The notes under the pieces are model-generated. The model ran no database searches. It saw nothing but the letters and a program-made list of their open reading frames with translations, and was not told where the DNA came from. Made by a program: the position numbers and the translations under genes. Positions 31,503 to 40,750 of a stretch of 64,000 nt of DNA are shown here, piece after piece. Where the stretch lies: positions 975,060 to 1,039,059 of the forward strand of contig JABTUN010000003.1 in the NCBI GenBank assembly GCA_015075365.1, given 5' to 3'. The stretch's first letter is position 1. Every line of letters starts with the position of its first letter. The stretch comes from Verrucomicrobiaceae bacterium (GTDB lineage Bacteria > Verrucomicrobiota > Verrucomicrobiia > Verrucomicrobiales > Verrucomicrobiaceae).

Positions 31503-32861
31503 TCAGGACGGATGGCTGACCGTGCTGTGCAGCGTGCCCTTGGCGAGACGGGTGACCAGTGTGTCGCCCTCCTCCACCTCGGCGGGGTCCGTGAGCACGC
31601 GCCCGTCCATCGTCGTCGTGTAGGAAAACCCGCGCGCCAGCACGGCGGCAGGCCCGAGGTGCTTCAAAGCAGACTCCCGCGACTCCACACGCTCACGGAG
31701 CCGGTCCAGACGCCGGGTCATCGCCAGTTCCAGCGCGCGTGACGCTGTTTCAGCGCGGTGGGAAAACTCGACCAGTTGCACGCGAGGATGACGGGCGGCG
31801 AGCGACTGTTGCCGCGCCACGAGATCGTCGTGCAGGCCGCGCAAATGCTCGCGCACCGCGTCACGCAGCCGCGACTCGGCATCGTCCACGCCTTGCTCAG
31901 CCTCCAGCAGCACGCGCAGAGGCTCGCGCACGAGCGGCCCTTTGGCGGTGAGCTCCAGGACGCGCTGGTGGTGCTCCAGCACGGTGAGCGTGCGTGTTTG
32001 CAGGCTGCGCGCGGCGTTGTCGAGCGTTCGTCGCAGCTCCGCCGCGTCCGGGGCGAGGAGTTCTGCCGCCGCGCTGGGCGTGGGCGCGCGCAGGTCGGCC
32101 GCGAAGTCCGCAATGGTGAAGTCAATCTCATGCCCCACGGCGGAGATGACCGGAATGCGCATCGCCGCGATCTGGCGCGCCAGCACCTCCTCATTGAAGC
32201 ACCACAAGTCCTCCAGGCTGCCGCCGCCACGGCCCACGACGATCGTGTCCGGCACCGGCAGCCCGAATGCCGCCGCGCGGTCCAGCACCTGGAGGGCGCG
32301 CACGATCTCCAGCTCCGCGCCGTTGCCCTGCACGCGCACGGGATAGACCAGCACGCGCACCCACGGTGCGCGCCGGGTCAAGATGTTCAGCATGTCCTGG
32401 ATCGCCGCGCCAGTGGGGGAGGTGACCAGCGCCACGACCTCGGGAAAGCGCGGGACAGCCTTCTTCCGTTCCTCGTCAAAAAGCCCCTCGGCGTGCAGTT
32501 TGCGCTTCAGCGCCTCGAAACGCGCCTGGAGGCTTCCCTGGCCCTTCGCCTGCACCTGGCGCACAATCATCTGGTACTGCCCGCGTGGCTCATAGACGGA
32601 GATTTCGCCATAAACCTGCACCTGCGCCCCGTCCGCCAGCCTCGCGCCAGCACGGGTGGCCGCGCCACGAAAAAGCACGCAGGAAAGCTGTGATCCCTCG
32701 TCCTTCAGCGTGAAATACTGATGCCCGGAACTTTGCGCGCGGTGATTGCTGATCTCCCCCTCCACCCACACGCTGCCGATACGGCCCTCCAGCACCTCCC
32801 GGATCTCACGGGTGAGCTGGGAGACGCTCAGAATCTCCTGCTGGCTGTCAGTCTCGATCAT
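31503..32861 (-). CDS. xseA: Exodeoxyribonuclease VII large subunit
   Basis: XseA is the large subunit of exonuclease VII, which degrades single-stranded DNA in both directions. The 452-residue protein has the N-terminal OB-fold (VWVEGEISNHRAQSSGHQYF) and the catalytic core with VALVTSPTGAAIQDMLNIL, VVGRGGGSLEDLWCFNEE and SAVGHEIDFTIADFAADL. A long helical coiled-coil tail follows. The small subunit gene xseB was not seen beside it. The start is the ATG at 32861. Confidence 0.96.
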   Translation of the reverse strand: MIETDSQQEILSVSQLTREIREVLEGRIGSVWVEGEISNHRAQSSGHQYFTLKDEGSQLSCVLFRGAATRAGARLADGAQVQVYGEISVYEPRGQYQMIVRQVQAKGQGSLQARFEALKRKLHAEGLFDEERKKAVPRFPEVVALVTSPTGAAIQDMLNILTRRAPWVRVLVYPVRVQGNGAELEIVRALQVLDRAAAFGLPVPDTIVVGRGGGSLEDLWCFNEEVLARQIAAMRIPVISAVGHEIDFTIADFAADLRAPTPSAAAELLAPDAAELRRTLDNAARSLQTRTLTVLEHHQRVLELTAKGPLVREPLRVLLEAEQGVDDAESRLRDAVREHLRGLHDDLVARQQSLAARHPRVQLVEFSHRAETASRALELAMTRRLDRLRERVESRESALKHLGPAAVLARGFSYTTTMDGRVLTDPAEVEEGDTLVTRLAKGTLHSTVSHPS

Positions 32862-32929
32862 GATCCGGTCACTTCACACCACACGGCGCGTCCATCAATC
32901 CCATTTCATCCGCATTCCCGCCGCCCGGC

Positions 32930-33724
32930 TCACACAAAGGGCAAAAACCAGCCCAGCATGTCCTGCGCCACGCCCCACCAGCAGCGCGCCACCTCGCCCA
33001 GGCCCAGCGCCGGGGAAGGGGAGGCTGCCAGCAGCATGAAGATGAGCAGCGCGGCGTTGGAGAGGAAGATCAGCATCATGGAGAAGAACTCGCCGTTTTT
33101 CGTGAGGTCCCCCTGCTGCAGATGCACCGTCTTGGCGGTGTAGGTGACGTGAAACCACCAGGTGAAGCCCACCAGATAATAAAAGACGAGTGCCGGCACG
33201 ATCTCCAGCCGCCAAAGCGGGATGGACACATGCATGTCCACCACCAGGCCGACGATGCCAAACACGCCCATGATGATCGTCGCATAAAATGGCAGCAAAT
33301 ATGGTGCCAGCGTGATCCAGGTGTTCGACTTGTTGGTTTCGACGTATCCGCCTTCAGCGCCTGCCTTCCAGTCAAAGATTTCTCCACCGAAGCACTTGGC
33401 GGTCACCAGATGGCTCATCTCATGCCCGAACACATACATCGTCACCGGGCGCGCGCCCAGCAGCCAGGCCAGCCACCAGCTCAGCCCGCCGATGGCGAAC
33501 CAGATGAACTCCCGGCTTTTCAAGAACTCCATATCCCGGCAGGCGCGCCAGAACATGACCAGCAGCGTCACGGCCGTCACCGCCGCCAGCGGAAAGAGCA
33601 CGAAGGCCCCGATGACCTGCTTCCAGAAATAAACGGACGACGCCTGCTGCACATCCTGGCGGTTGTTGATGCCGGCGGGACGCGTGGTGGCTTCATGTTG
33701 ATGGCGGCGGTGATTTCGGGCCAT
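32930..33724 (-). CDS. Membrane protein with HExxH metalloprotease motif
   Basis: This is a 264-residue integral membrane protein with about six hydrophobic helices and a single HEMSH (His101-Glu102-x-x-His105) on a helix edge (VFGHEMSHLVTA), the arrangement of M50-type site-2-like proteases. The second metal-ligand Asp motif of M50 was not confidently found, so protease activity is only likely. A basic, charged N-terminus (residues 1-30) precedes the first helix. It stands between xseA and an AraC gene on the same strand, with no obvious operon. Confidence 0.65.
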   Translation of the reverse strand: MARNHRRHQHEATTRPAGINNRQDVQQASSVYFWKQVIGAFVLFPLAAVTAVTLLVMFWRACRDMEFLKSREFIWFAIGGLSWWLAWLLGARPVTMYVFGHEMSHLVTAKCFGGEIFDWKAGAEGGYVETNKSNTWITLAPYLLPFYATIIMGVFGIVGLVVDMHVSIPLWRLEIVPALVFYYLVGFTWWFHVTYTAKTVHLQQGDLTKNGEFFSMMLIFLSNAALLIFMLLAASPSPALGLGEVARCWWGVAQDMLGWFLPFV

Positions 33725-33875
33725 GGACCGGGTTATTTAAGGGAAGTTAAACATCTTCACAACTCCATTTGTGAATATGTGAACAGCTCCGCGCACAACT
33801 CGCCCGCCCCCTCTCCACCTGCCCTCAAGAGTGAAAACACTCCGCGTCATGCGTCGCACAACTGCGCAGGAAAAC

Positions 33876-34718
33876 TCACACGCCGCCCCGATACTCGCCC
33901 GGTGCCACGCCCACCCAGCGCTTAAAAACGCGGGAGAAAATGGCCGCGTTCGCATAGCCCACCTCCGCCGCCACAACCTCCAGCTTGTCGTTTCCTGCCT
34001 CCAGCAGCCGGCGTGCCAGCTCCATCCGCAGGCAGGTGAGATGCTGCATGGGGCTGCGACCGATTTCCCTCAGGCACAGGCGGCGCAGATGCTCCGGGCT
34101 GCAATGACTGCGGTGAGCCAGCTCCGCCAGCGTCCAGTCGCGCCGCAAATCCTTCTCCACCTCCGTCCAAAGCAGCGCCACACGCGGCTCCTGGCTGCGC
34201 CACGGCTGGGCGATGCGCCGGATCGTGCCATGCAGGAGTTCCAGCCAGTGATGAATCATCCGCGCCTCGCGCCCGCCCTCCCACTCGCGCCGGATGCCAT
34301 CCACCAGGCAGGCAAGCTCCGCCGCCTGTGCGGCTGGCATCACAGGCGATGCCGCGCCCACCACAGGCACCACAAAACTCGGCTCGTCATAGCGCACCCA
34401 GGCAAAGCACCACGGCTCGCGACTGGTGGCCTCGAAGGCGTTCAGCACGCGCGGAGGCGCCAGGCAAACCATGCCCGGGCGCACGCGCTGCCAGCGGCCG
34501 TCCAGCAGGATCCTGCCTTCCCCGCCGGTGCAGGCCAGCACAAAACTGCCCGCAGGACTCACCCGCACACGCCGGTAGGGCCGCCGCGCCTCGTCCATGC
34601 CCAGCCGCGCCATGCGATGCGTGCGAAGTTCCGCGCATTCACGCTCCTCCACCACCCAGCGCCGGGTGCGCGGGCCGTCGATGGTGGTTTCCGTCCAGCA
34701 GTCCATCGCGCGCGGCAT
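33876..34718 (-). CDS. AraC family transcriptional regulator
   Basis: The 280-residue protein has an N-terminal cupin-like half (CTGGEGRILLDGRWQRVRPG, VLNAFEATSREPWCFAW) and a C-terminal AraC pair of helix-turn-helix motifs (TLAELAHRSHCSPEHLRRLC, LEVVAAEVGYANAAIFSRVF). The effector is probably a sugar or related small molecule. It is 30 bp downstream of a Gfo/Idh/MocA oxidoreductase gene on the same strand, which suggests it regulates that sugar-processing step. Confidence 0.92.
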   Translation of the reverse strand: MPRAMDCWTETTIDGPRTRRWVVEERECAELRTHRMARLGMDEARRPYRRVRVSPAGSFVLACTGGEGRILLDGRWQRVRPGMVCLAPPRVLNAFEATSREPWCFAWVRYDEPSFVVPVVGAASPVMPAAQAAELACLVDGIRREWEGGREARMIHHWLELLHGTIRRIAQPWRSQEPRVALLWTEVEKDLRRDWTLAELAHRSHCSPEHLRRLCLREIGRSPMQHLTCLRMELARRLLEAGNDKLEVVAAEVGYANAAIFSRVFKRWVGVAPGEYRGGV

Positions 34719-34748
34719 TCATTCAGGGCTCCAGTGTCATGCGGCCGG

Positions 34749-35870
34749 TCAAAGTGACACGACCGTGCCGGACTTCTGCGATTCCAGCGCGGCGGCGAAG
34801 ATTTCCTGTGTCGCCACCGCCTCCTGCGGCGTGGCGCAGCCAAACCGGCCGCCCAGCCGGCCCGCGCGCTCCATCAGGAACGCCGCCCACATCTGCTGGA
34901 TCACATCCGGGAAACCCGGCTCGAAGATGCCTCCGGTCACCACCTTGAAAGGCATGGCGAACCCCAGATCTGTGCGCTTCCAGTACTGCTCCTTGCCGTT
35001 CTCGAACACCCAGAGGGTCTTGGGCTCCTTCGTGCTGTAGCGCACGCCTCCCTCGGTGCCCAGCACCTCGATGAACCACGAGTTCGTCTCGCCTGGAGCC
35101 ATGCGCTTCATCTCCAGGCGCAGCGGCACCTCATGGCCGTCGATCTGCGTCCAGCCATGCAGCATGGCATTGTCCCAGGTGTCGCACGCCGCCATGCCGC
35201 CCTTGCCATCCGGACGCTCGGGGTAGCCCTTCTGCAACTGCGCGAACAGCCGCAATGGCCGCCAGCCCAGGCGCAGCGGGATGTGGCACGCATGCATGCC
35301 CAGGTCGCCCAGCACACCGATCTCGCCGCAGGTCGCCGACTTGCGCTTCCAGTTGGCGGGCTTGGTCGCGTCGAGGTCGCTGCTGTGATGGAATCCGCTC
35401 ACCACCTGCAGCACTCGGCCCAGTTTAGCGGAAACCGCCGCCTGCAGGACGCGTTGCGCGCCCGGCATGAAGGGAAACTCCGAGCTGCACCGCACAAAAC
35501 GGCCGGATGTCTCGCACGCCGCCGCGATGCGCCGGGAGGAGGCCAGATCAATGCCAAACGGTTTCTCCGCGAACAGGTCCTTCCCTGCCGCCAGCACATC
35601 CAGGTAGATTTTTTCGTGCAGGTTGTGCGGCACGGCCACATACACCACCTCCACCGCCGGATTGGCCAGCAACTCGTGATAATCAGCGGTGATCTGCGTG
35701 CAGGAGGGGATGCGCTGGAACCAGTTCCGCACATCCTCGACGAGATCCGCCACCGCCACGAGCTCCGGCATGACATCCACATCCGTCAGGGCGCACCAGC
35801 GCGCGAAGGCGCTTGCCATTTCCCGGCCCATGAGGCCGCCGCCAATGATTCCGATTCCGATTTTATTCAT
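34749..35870 (-). CDS. Gfo/Idh/MocA family oxidoreductase
   Basis: This cytoplasmic NAD(P)-dependent oxidoreductase of 373 residues has the Rossmann motif GIGIIGGGLMGREMASAF and the conserved EKPFGID (Lys of the family). A C-terminal domain follows with LGDLGMHACHIPLRLG carrying the His. No export signal is present, unlike the 13.4-kb relative. It is in one operon with the AraC regulator gene and is preceded by a pentapeptide-repeat gene on the same strand. Confidence 0.92.
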   Translation of the reverse strand: MNKIGIGIIGGGLMGREMASAFARWCALTDVDVMPELVAVADLVEDVRNWFQRIPSCTQITADYHELLANPAVEVVYVAVPHNLHEKIYLDVLAAGKDLFAEKPFGIDLASSRRIAAACETSGRFVRCSSEFPFMPGAQRVLQAAVSAKLGRVLQVVSGFHHSSDLDATKPANWKRKSATCGEIGVLGDLGMHACHIPLRLGWRPLRLFAQLQKGYPERPDGKGGMAACDTWDNAMLHGWTQIDGHEVPLRLEMKRMAPGETNSWFIEVLGTEGGVRYSTKEPKTLWVFENGKEQYWKRTDLGFAMPFKVVTGGIFEPGFPDVIQQMWAAFLMERAGRLGGRFGCATPQEAVATQEIFAAALESQKSGTVVSL

Positions 35871-35937
35871 GAGTTGGTTGCGAACGCAGCCATGTCAGCC
35901 GCTCTCTCAAACGCAACCAGAATCCATCCACGCCAGA

Positions 35938-36465
35938 TCAAGCCGTGGCGTGCGCAAAGGCGCCCGCCTCGCGCTCTTCCACGATCTCCGCGTGTGTGAG
36001 GTCCACTCCGCCAAAATCAGCCTGTTTGAGCGCGCTGCGGTAGAGGCGCGCTCCTGCAAGGCGCGCATGTTGCAGACAGGCCCCGGTGAGCGTGGCGCGG
36101 CGCAGGTCCACCCCCTCCAGATTCGCTCCGCGAAGGATCGCGGCCCCAAGATTGGTTCCATTGAGCCGCGCGCCACGGAAGTCAGCACCGCTCAGATCTG
36201 CATCGCTGAGGTCCGCTCCATTGAGAATCGCCCCGCTCAAACTTGCTCCCTGCATGCATGCGTCAGCCAGGCATGCCTGGCTGAGGTCGGCGGTTCCGAG
36301 ATTGGCCTGGGTGAGATCGGCATTCACCAGATTCACGCGCCGCAGGCTTAGATCGGAGAGATCTGCCCCGCCGAGTTCTGCGCGGCTGATGTTCGCGTCG
36401 AATACAAAGGCATTCCATGCGTGGGCGCCTTCCTTGATCATTTGTTCATGGGTCGCGTTGGCCAT
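35938..36465 (-). CDS. Pentapeptide repeat protein
   Basis: The 175-residue product is built of A(D/N)Lxx pentapeptide repeats (LGGADLSDLSLRRVNLVNAD, GADLSDADLSGADFRGARLN), which fold into a right-handed quadrilateral beta-helix. Such proteins can mimic DNA, bind gyrase or act as adaptors; none of these roles can be chosen here. There is no signal peptide. It stands 67 bp upstream of the Gfo/Idh gene start on the same strand. Confidence 0.9.
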   Translation of the reverse strand: MANATHEQMIKEGAHAWNAFVFDANISRAELGGADLSDLSLRRVNLVNADLTQANLGTADLSQACLADACMQGASLSGAILNGADLSDADLSGADFRGARLNGTNLGAAILRGANLEGVDLRRATLTGACLQHARLAGARLYRSALKQADFGGVDLTHAEIVEEREAGAFAHATA

Positions 36466-36670
36466 GGCGTATTTTCGCCATCCGGGTCGTTGTGGTAAAC
36501 CCGGACCTTGTAAGTGTTTCTGTGCCCGACGGTGGTATTTGTCAGTTCTTCCTCATCGCCATGTCCGAAACTCCTCACCGCGCAAGACAATGCTTGGCAT
36601 CCATTGCGCATGAATTGGCATCCTGGGGCCGTCTTGACATGGCACCCTCAGCACCTGCGTAAATGGCGGC

Positions 36671-38830
36671 ATGAAAGCCCTGCTTCTCATCCCGATCATT
36701 GCTGCCACCACCGGTCTCCACGCCGCCCAACCGGACACGTCCGCCGCCTCCAAACAAATCGACACCCTTCTGTCTCAAAGCTGGCAGAAACACCGCATCA
36801 CACCGAATCCGCTGGTCGATGACGCCACCTTTCTGCGCCGCGCCTACCTCACCGTGATCGGCCGCGTCCCGACTCTGGATGAGGCAAAGGCCTTTTACGC
36901 CTCCAACGCACCTGACAAGCGCGCCAAGCTGATCGATTACCTCCTCGCCAGCGACGGCTATGTGCATCACGCTTTCAACTACTGGGCGGACGTGCTCCGC
37001 GCGCAGAGCCAGGGCGTCGGCGGCAGCACGACGGCGCAGCAGTACCTGGGTTTCATCCGCGAATCGCTTCGCACCAACAAGCCATGGGATCAAATGGCCC
37101 GCGAGCTGGTTTCCAGCGAGGGCACCTGCTTCGACACGGGTGCCATCGGCTACTACATGCGCGACCGCGGCATGCCGCTCGACAATTTGTCGAACACGAC
37201 GCGCATCTTCCTCGGCACACGCATGGAGTGCGCGCAGTGCCACGACCATCCCTTCGACAAATGGACGCAGAAACAGTTCTTCGAGATGGCGGCCTTCACC
37301 CACAACATGAGCGCCACCAGCTACCGCTCGAAGGGCAATGACGAGGTGCAAAAGATGATGCGCGCTGACAAGACGCTCGACAGCCAGTCGCGCGATCTCA
37401 TGCGCCAGGCGCTCAACGAGGCCTTCCGCCCGTTGCGTGACACGCTCGTTGTGCAAAACAAGGGCCAGCTCCGCCTGCCACACGATTACAAGTACTCCGA
37501 CGCAAAGCCGAAGGATGTGGCGCAGGCCTCGGTGATGTTCGGCAAGCCGGTGACGATGACGAAGGAATCGAATGCCATCGACGAATTCGGCAAATGGCTC
37601 ACCTCGCCGGAGAATCCGCGTTTCACCACGATCATCGCCAACCGCCTGTGGAAGCGCGTCTTTGGCGCGGGCATCTACGAGCAGGTGGATGAGATGATGG
37701 ACAACAGCGTGGCCTCGAATCCCGAATTGATGCGCTTTTTGGAGAAGCAGATGGTCGCGCTGAAATACGACATGAAGGCGTATCTGCGCATGCTGTTGAA
37801 CACGCAGCTCTTCGCCCGCGAAAGCACGAAGGAGATCAGCCCCGGCGTGCCCTACTACTTCCAGGGACCCGTTTTCCGCCGCATGACCGCGGAGCAGGTC
37901 TGGGACTCGCTTGTCACCCTCGTGAGTCCTGATCCCGAGCAGTCGAACTGGACCGCCCGCGAGCGTGAGAAGCGCGATCTCGAAAACCGCCGCCGTCTGG
38001 CGCAGATTCTTGATCAAACCGAGGCGCCGCTGCTCTTTGAAGCCTCCAAAGCCGTCGCGGATGCCATGCGCGAGCAGAACAAGGAGTTCGATGCGCTGCG
38101 CAAGGAGCTCGACGAAGCGCGCGCGAAGGACGACAAGGAAAAAGCCCGCGACATCCAGCGCCGCCTCGGCCAGAGCCAGCGCATCCTGCGTGAGAACGTC
38201 TCGAAGCACTTCTACGCCGCAGCCAAGAAGTCCGGCAACGAGAAGATCCAGGCCGAGCTGGCCGCGGTGAGTGGTGGTGGCTCCATGGACATGGCGATGA
38301 TGAGTCTCATGGAAGACTCCCGCATTGATGCCCGTGACATGCCGCTCGATCCCAAGCTCATGGCCCGCATCAAGGCGGACGAACAGGTGCTCGGCATCAA
38401 GGACCCGAAAAACGCGAAGAGCTACGAAACCTACCAGAAGACCCTGCACCAGACCTGGAGCCGCGCCGCCGAACTACCCTCTCCCGCGCCACGCGGCCAC
38501 TTCCTGCGTGAATTCGGCCAGAGCGACCGCGAGATCATCGAAAACGCCAGCGACGAAGCCAGCGTGCCGCAGGCGCTCACGATCATGAACGGCTCGCTGC
38601 CCGGCCAGATCACCAGCGCGTGGTCAGCGCTCAGCATCAATCTGCGCAAGGCCAAAACCGACGAGGAAAAGATCAACACCTTCTTCCTCAGCCTCTATTC
38701 CCGCCCGCCAAGCGCCAAGGAAAAGGCGCACATGCTGCAAACCCTCGAATCCTACGCCTCCAACAAAAACCTCTGGGAGGACATCACCCTCGCCGCGCTC
38801 AGCACCCAGCGCTTTATCTTCATAGAATAG
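36671..38830 (+). CDS. DUF1549/DUF1553 secreted protein
   Basis: This 719-residue exported protein (signal peptide ending near LHAAQPD) belongs to the DUF1549 plus DUF1553 pair characteristic of Planctomycetes and Verrucomicrobia. The first domain contains the cytochrome-like motif ECAQCHDHPFDKW (Cys187, Cys190, His191), and the second has WKRVFGAGIYEQVDEMMDNS. Its function is unknown, although it is usually encoded beside a DUF1501 protein. A middle coiled segment (about residues 460-520) is charged. Its last 11 bp overlap the convergent four-helix-bundle gene. Confidence 0.92.
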   Translation: MKALLLIPIIAATTGLHAAQPDTSAASKQIDTLLSQSWQKHRITPNPLVDDATFLRRAYLTVIGRVPTLDEAKAFYASNAPDKRAKLIDYLLASDGYVHHAFNYWADVLRAQSQGVGGSTTAQQYLGFIRESLRTNKPWDQMARELVSSEGTCFDTGAIGYYMRDRGMPLDNLSNTTRIFLGTRMECAQCHDHPFDKWTQKQFFEMAAFTHNMSATSYRSKGNDEVQKMMRADKTLDSQSRDLMRQALNEAFRPLRDTLVVQNKGQLRLPHDYKYSDAKPKDVAQASVMFGKPVTMTKESNAIDEFGKWLTSPENPRFTTIIANRLWKRVFGAGIYEQVDEMMDNSVASNPELMRFLEKQMVALKYDMKAYLRMLLNTQLFARESTKEISPGVPYYFQGPVFRRMTAEQVWDSLVTLVSPDPEQSNWTAREREKRDLENRRRLAQILDQTEAPLLFEASKAVADAMREQNKEFDALRKELDEARAKDDKEKARDIQRRLGQSQRILRENVSKHFYAAAKKSGNEKIQAELAAVSGGGSMDMAMMSLMEDSRIDARDMPLDPKLMARIKADEQVLGIKDPKNAKSYETYQKTLHQTWSRAAELPSPAPRGHFLREFGQSDREIIENASDEASVPQALTIMNGSLPGQITSAWSALSINLRKAKTDEEKINTFFLSLYSRPPSAKEKAHMLQTLESYASNKNLWEDITLAALSTQRFIFIE

Positions 38831-39233
38831 CGAAGAGCGGAGGGCAGAGAGCGGAGAGAATCTGCCTCAGCGAACTGCCCAGCTTCTTGCGAAAAGCCTC
38901 CAACATCCTGCTTATGGCCTCCAGCTCTGACAGCCACGGTTCGATCTCCTCGCGCGTGCAAAGCCCCTGCTGCTCGAAGATCAGCAGCATGTTCACGACC
39001 TCGAATGCCGAACGTCGGGCGATGTTCAGGAAGTTTGCAAAGTCCTTGTTCGACGAGCTGCCCGATCCTTCAGCGATGTTGTTCGTGATGCTCAGTGTCG
39101 CTGCCCTCAATTGCTCGGTGAACTTCCACATCTTCCTGGCTTCGAGCTGATCCGCAAAACTCAGCAACGGGATCGTCAACGTCGCTGCACGCTTCCAAAC
39201 CTCAAGCTTCTCAAATCGAAAGGTAGTCTTCAT
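38820..39233 (-). CDS. Four-helix-bundle protein (23S rRNA-IVP family)
   Basis: The 137-residue protein matches the four-helix-bundle family first found as 23S rRNA intervening-sequence products: FEKLEVWKRAATLTIPLLSFA, QLRAATLSITNNIAEGSGS and FLNIARRSAFEVVNML are the classic blocks. The start is the ATG at 39233. It lies in reverse orientation between the DUF1549 and DUF1501 genes, which are usually adjacent, and its C-terminus is encoded by simple-sequence DNA (GAGCGGAGGGCAGAGAGCGG), so the 3' end may be eroded or extended. Confidence 0.85.
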   Translation of the reverse strand: MKTTFRFEKLEVWKRAATLTIPLLSFADQLEARKMWKFTEQLRAATLSITNNIAEGSGSSSNKDFANFLNIARRSAFEVVNMLLIFEQQGLCTREEIEPWLSELEAISRMLEAFRKKLGSSLRQILSALCPPLFAIL

Positions 39234-39298
39234 AGGCCTCAAAACTCTCCGCCAAACGCCCTCGAAGTAATCTCAAACCCAAACCCTCCTCACCACCC

Positions 39299-40621
39299 AT
39301 GAAAACTCTCCGCCCTCCGCCCTCCGCCCTCCGCTGTGATCTCTCCCGCCGCTCCGTGATGACCCGCATGGCGCAGTCCTGCCTCGGCGTCGGTTTGCTT
39401 CCTTCCATGGAGCATCTTTTCTCGTCCAAAGCCCTCGCCGCTGGCGAAGGAGCCGCGGTGGCGAAACAAGCAGCCACCGCGCGCAATGTCATCTTCCTCT
39501 ACATGACCGGTGGCCAGAGCCATCTCGACACCTGGGATCCGAAACCGGACAACAAGGAGGTCGCCGGGCCGGTGAAGGCCATCAAAACGAGCGCGGACGG
39601 CGTGCAGATCAGCGAATACCTGCCGCGCATGGCCAAGCAGATGCACCACGCCTGTGTCATCAACTCCATGGCCACGAACACCGCCGCGCACGAGCAGGCG
39701 AATTACTTCATGCACACCAGCTTCGGCCTGCGCAGCACGATCAAGCATCCCGGCATGGGCGCGTGGTTGAGTTTCTTCCAGGGCAGCGGCAATCCGGCGC
39801 TGCCGGCTTATGTTTATGTCGGAAACGACAGCCGCCATCCCGGCGCGGGTTTCTTCGCGAAGAAACACGGCCCGTTGATGGTGAACAACCCTGAGGCCGG
39901 TCTGCAAAACGTGCGTCCGCAGAAAGGCGTGACCGATGATCGCTTCGCCATGCGGCGTGAACTCGCTGGCGCTCTCGACGCGGAGTTTCAGGGCAAGTGG
40001 GAGACGCGTGGCGTGAAGGCTTATGCCGACATGTATGATGACGCGGTGAAGCTCATGAAGAGCGAGGACCTCGTGGCCTTCGATCTCACCAAGGAGCCGG
40101 ACGATCTCCGCCAGGCCTACGGCCGCGACACCTTCGGCCAGGGCTGTCTGCTGGCGCGTCGCCTCGTTGAACACGGTGTGCGCTTCATCGAGGTCAGTTT
40201 CGGCAGTTGGGACACGCATGTGGCGAATTTCATCAACACGCCACGCCTGTGCGACACGCTCGACACCGCCCTCTCCGCGCTCGTCACCGATCTGGAGCGT
40301 CGCGGCATGCTTGACAGCACCATGATCGTCGTCAGCTCCGAATTCGGCCGCACGCCGAAGATCAATCAGAACCAGGGCCGCGATCATTATCCCGTCTTCA
40401 GTTCCGTCATCATCGGCGGCGGCATCAAGGGCGGCATGAAATACGGCGCCACGGACAAGGACGGTGCAGCCGTCGCCGCCGACAAGGTCGGCCCGCCCGA
40501 TCTGAACGCCACCATCGGCTACGCGCTCGGCCTGCCGCTGGACCAGGTGATCTTCAGCCCCAGCAAGCGCCCCTTCACCGTCGCCGACAAAGGCCAGCCG
40601 CTCACGCATCTGTTTGCGTGA
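39299..40621 (+). CDS. DUF1501 secreted protein
   Basis: This 440-residue protein of the DUF1501 family (sulfatase-like alkaline phosphatase fold) pairs with DUF1549/DUF1553 proteins in this phylum. A twin-arginine-like export signal is seen near the start (SRRSVMTRMAQSCLGVGLL). Family blocks include FLYMTGGQSHLDTWDPKPDN, TFGQGCLLARRLVEHGVRF and VVSSEFGRTPKINQNQGRDH. It is in the same direction as the DUF1549 gene but separated from it by the reversed four-helix-bundle gene. Function is unknown. Confidence 0.92.
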   Translation: MKTLRPPPSALRCDLSRRSVMTRMAQSCLGVGLLPSMEHLFSSKALAAGEGAAVAKQAATARNVIFLYMTGGQSHLDTWDPKPDNKEVAGPVKAIKTSADGVQISEYLPRMAKQMHHACVINSMATNTAAHEQANYFMHTSFGLRSTIKHPGMGAWLSFFQGSGNPALPAYVYVGNDSRHPGAGFFAKKHGPLMVNNPEAGLQNVRPQKGVTDDRFAMRRELAGALDAEFQGKWETRGVKAYADMYDDAVKLMKSEDLVAFDLTKEPDDLRQAYGRDTFGQGCLLARRLVEHGVRFIEVSFGSWDTHVANFINTPRLCDTLDTALSALVTDLERRGMLDSTMIVVSSEFGRTPKINQNQGRDHYPVFSSVIIGGGIKGGMKYGATDKDGAAVAADKVGPPDLNATIGYALGLPLDQVIFSPSKRPFTVADKGQPLTHLFA

Positions 40622-40750
40622 GGATGGACCGGAGGAGGCGATTGAAAGGCGGGTGAGGGTCCCAAGGGATGGATTTGGCTGGAAGCCCATTTCCGGGCTT
40701 GCACCCCCGGCATGCCCTGCCATTTTCCGCGCCCTTTCCCCCAACCCCGC

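Noticed and set aside
40622..40750. A lysine riboswitch in front of lysC
   Set aside because: The 130-bp leader has only a small AAGCCC...GGGCTT hairpin and none of the conserved lysine riboswitch core.
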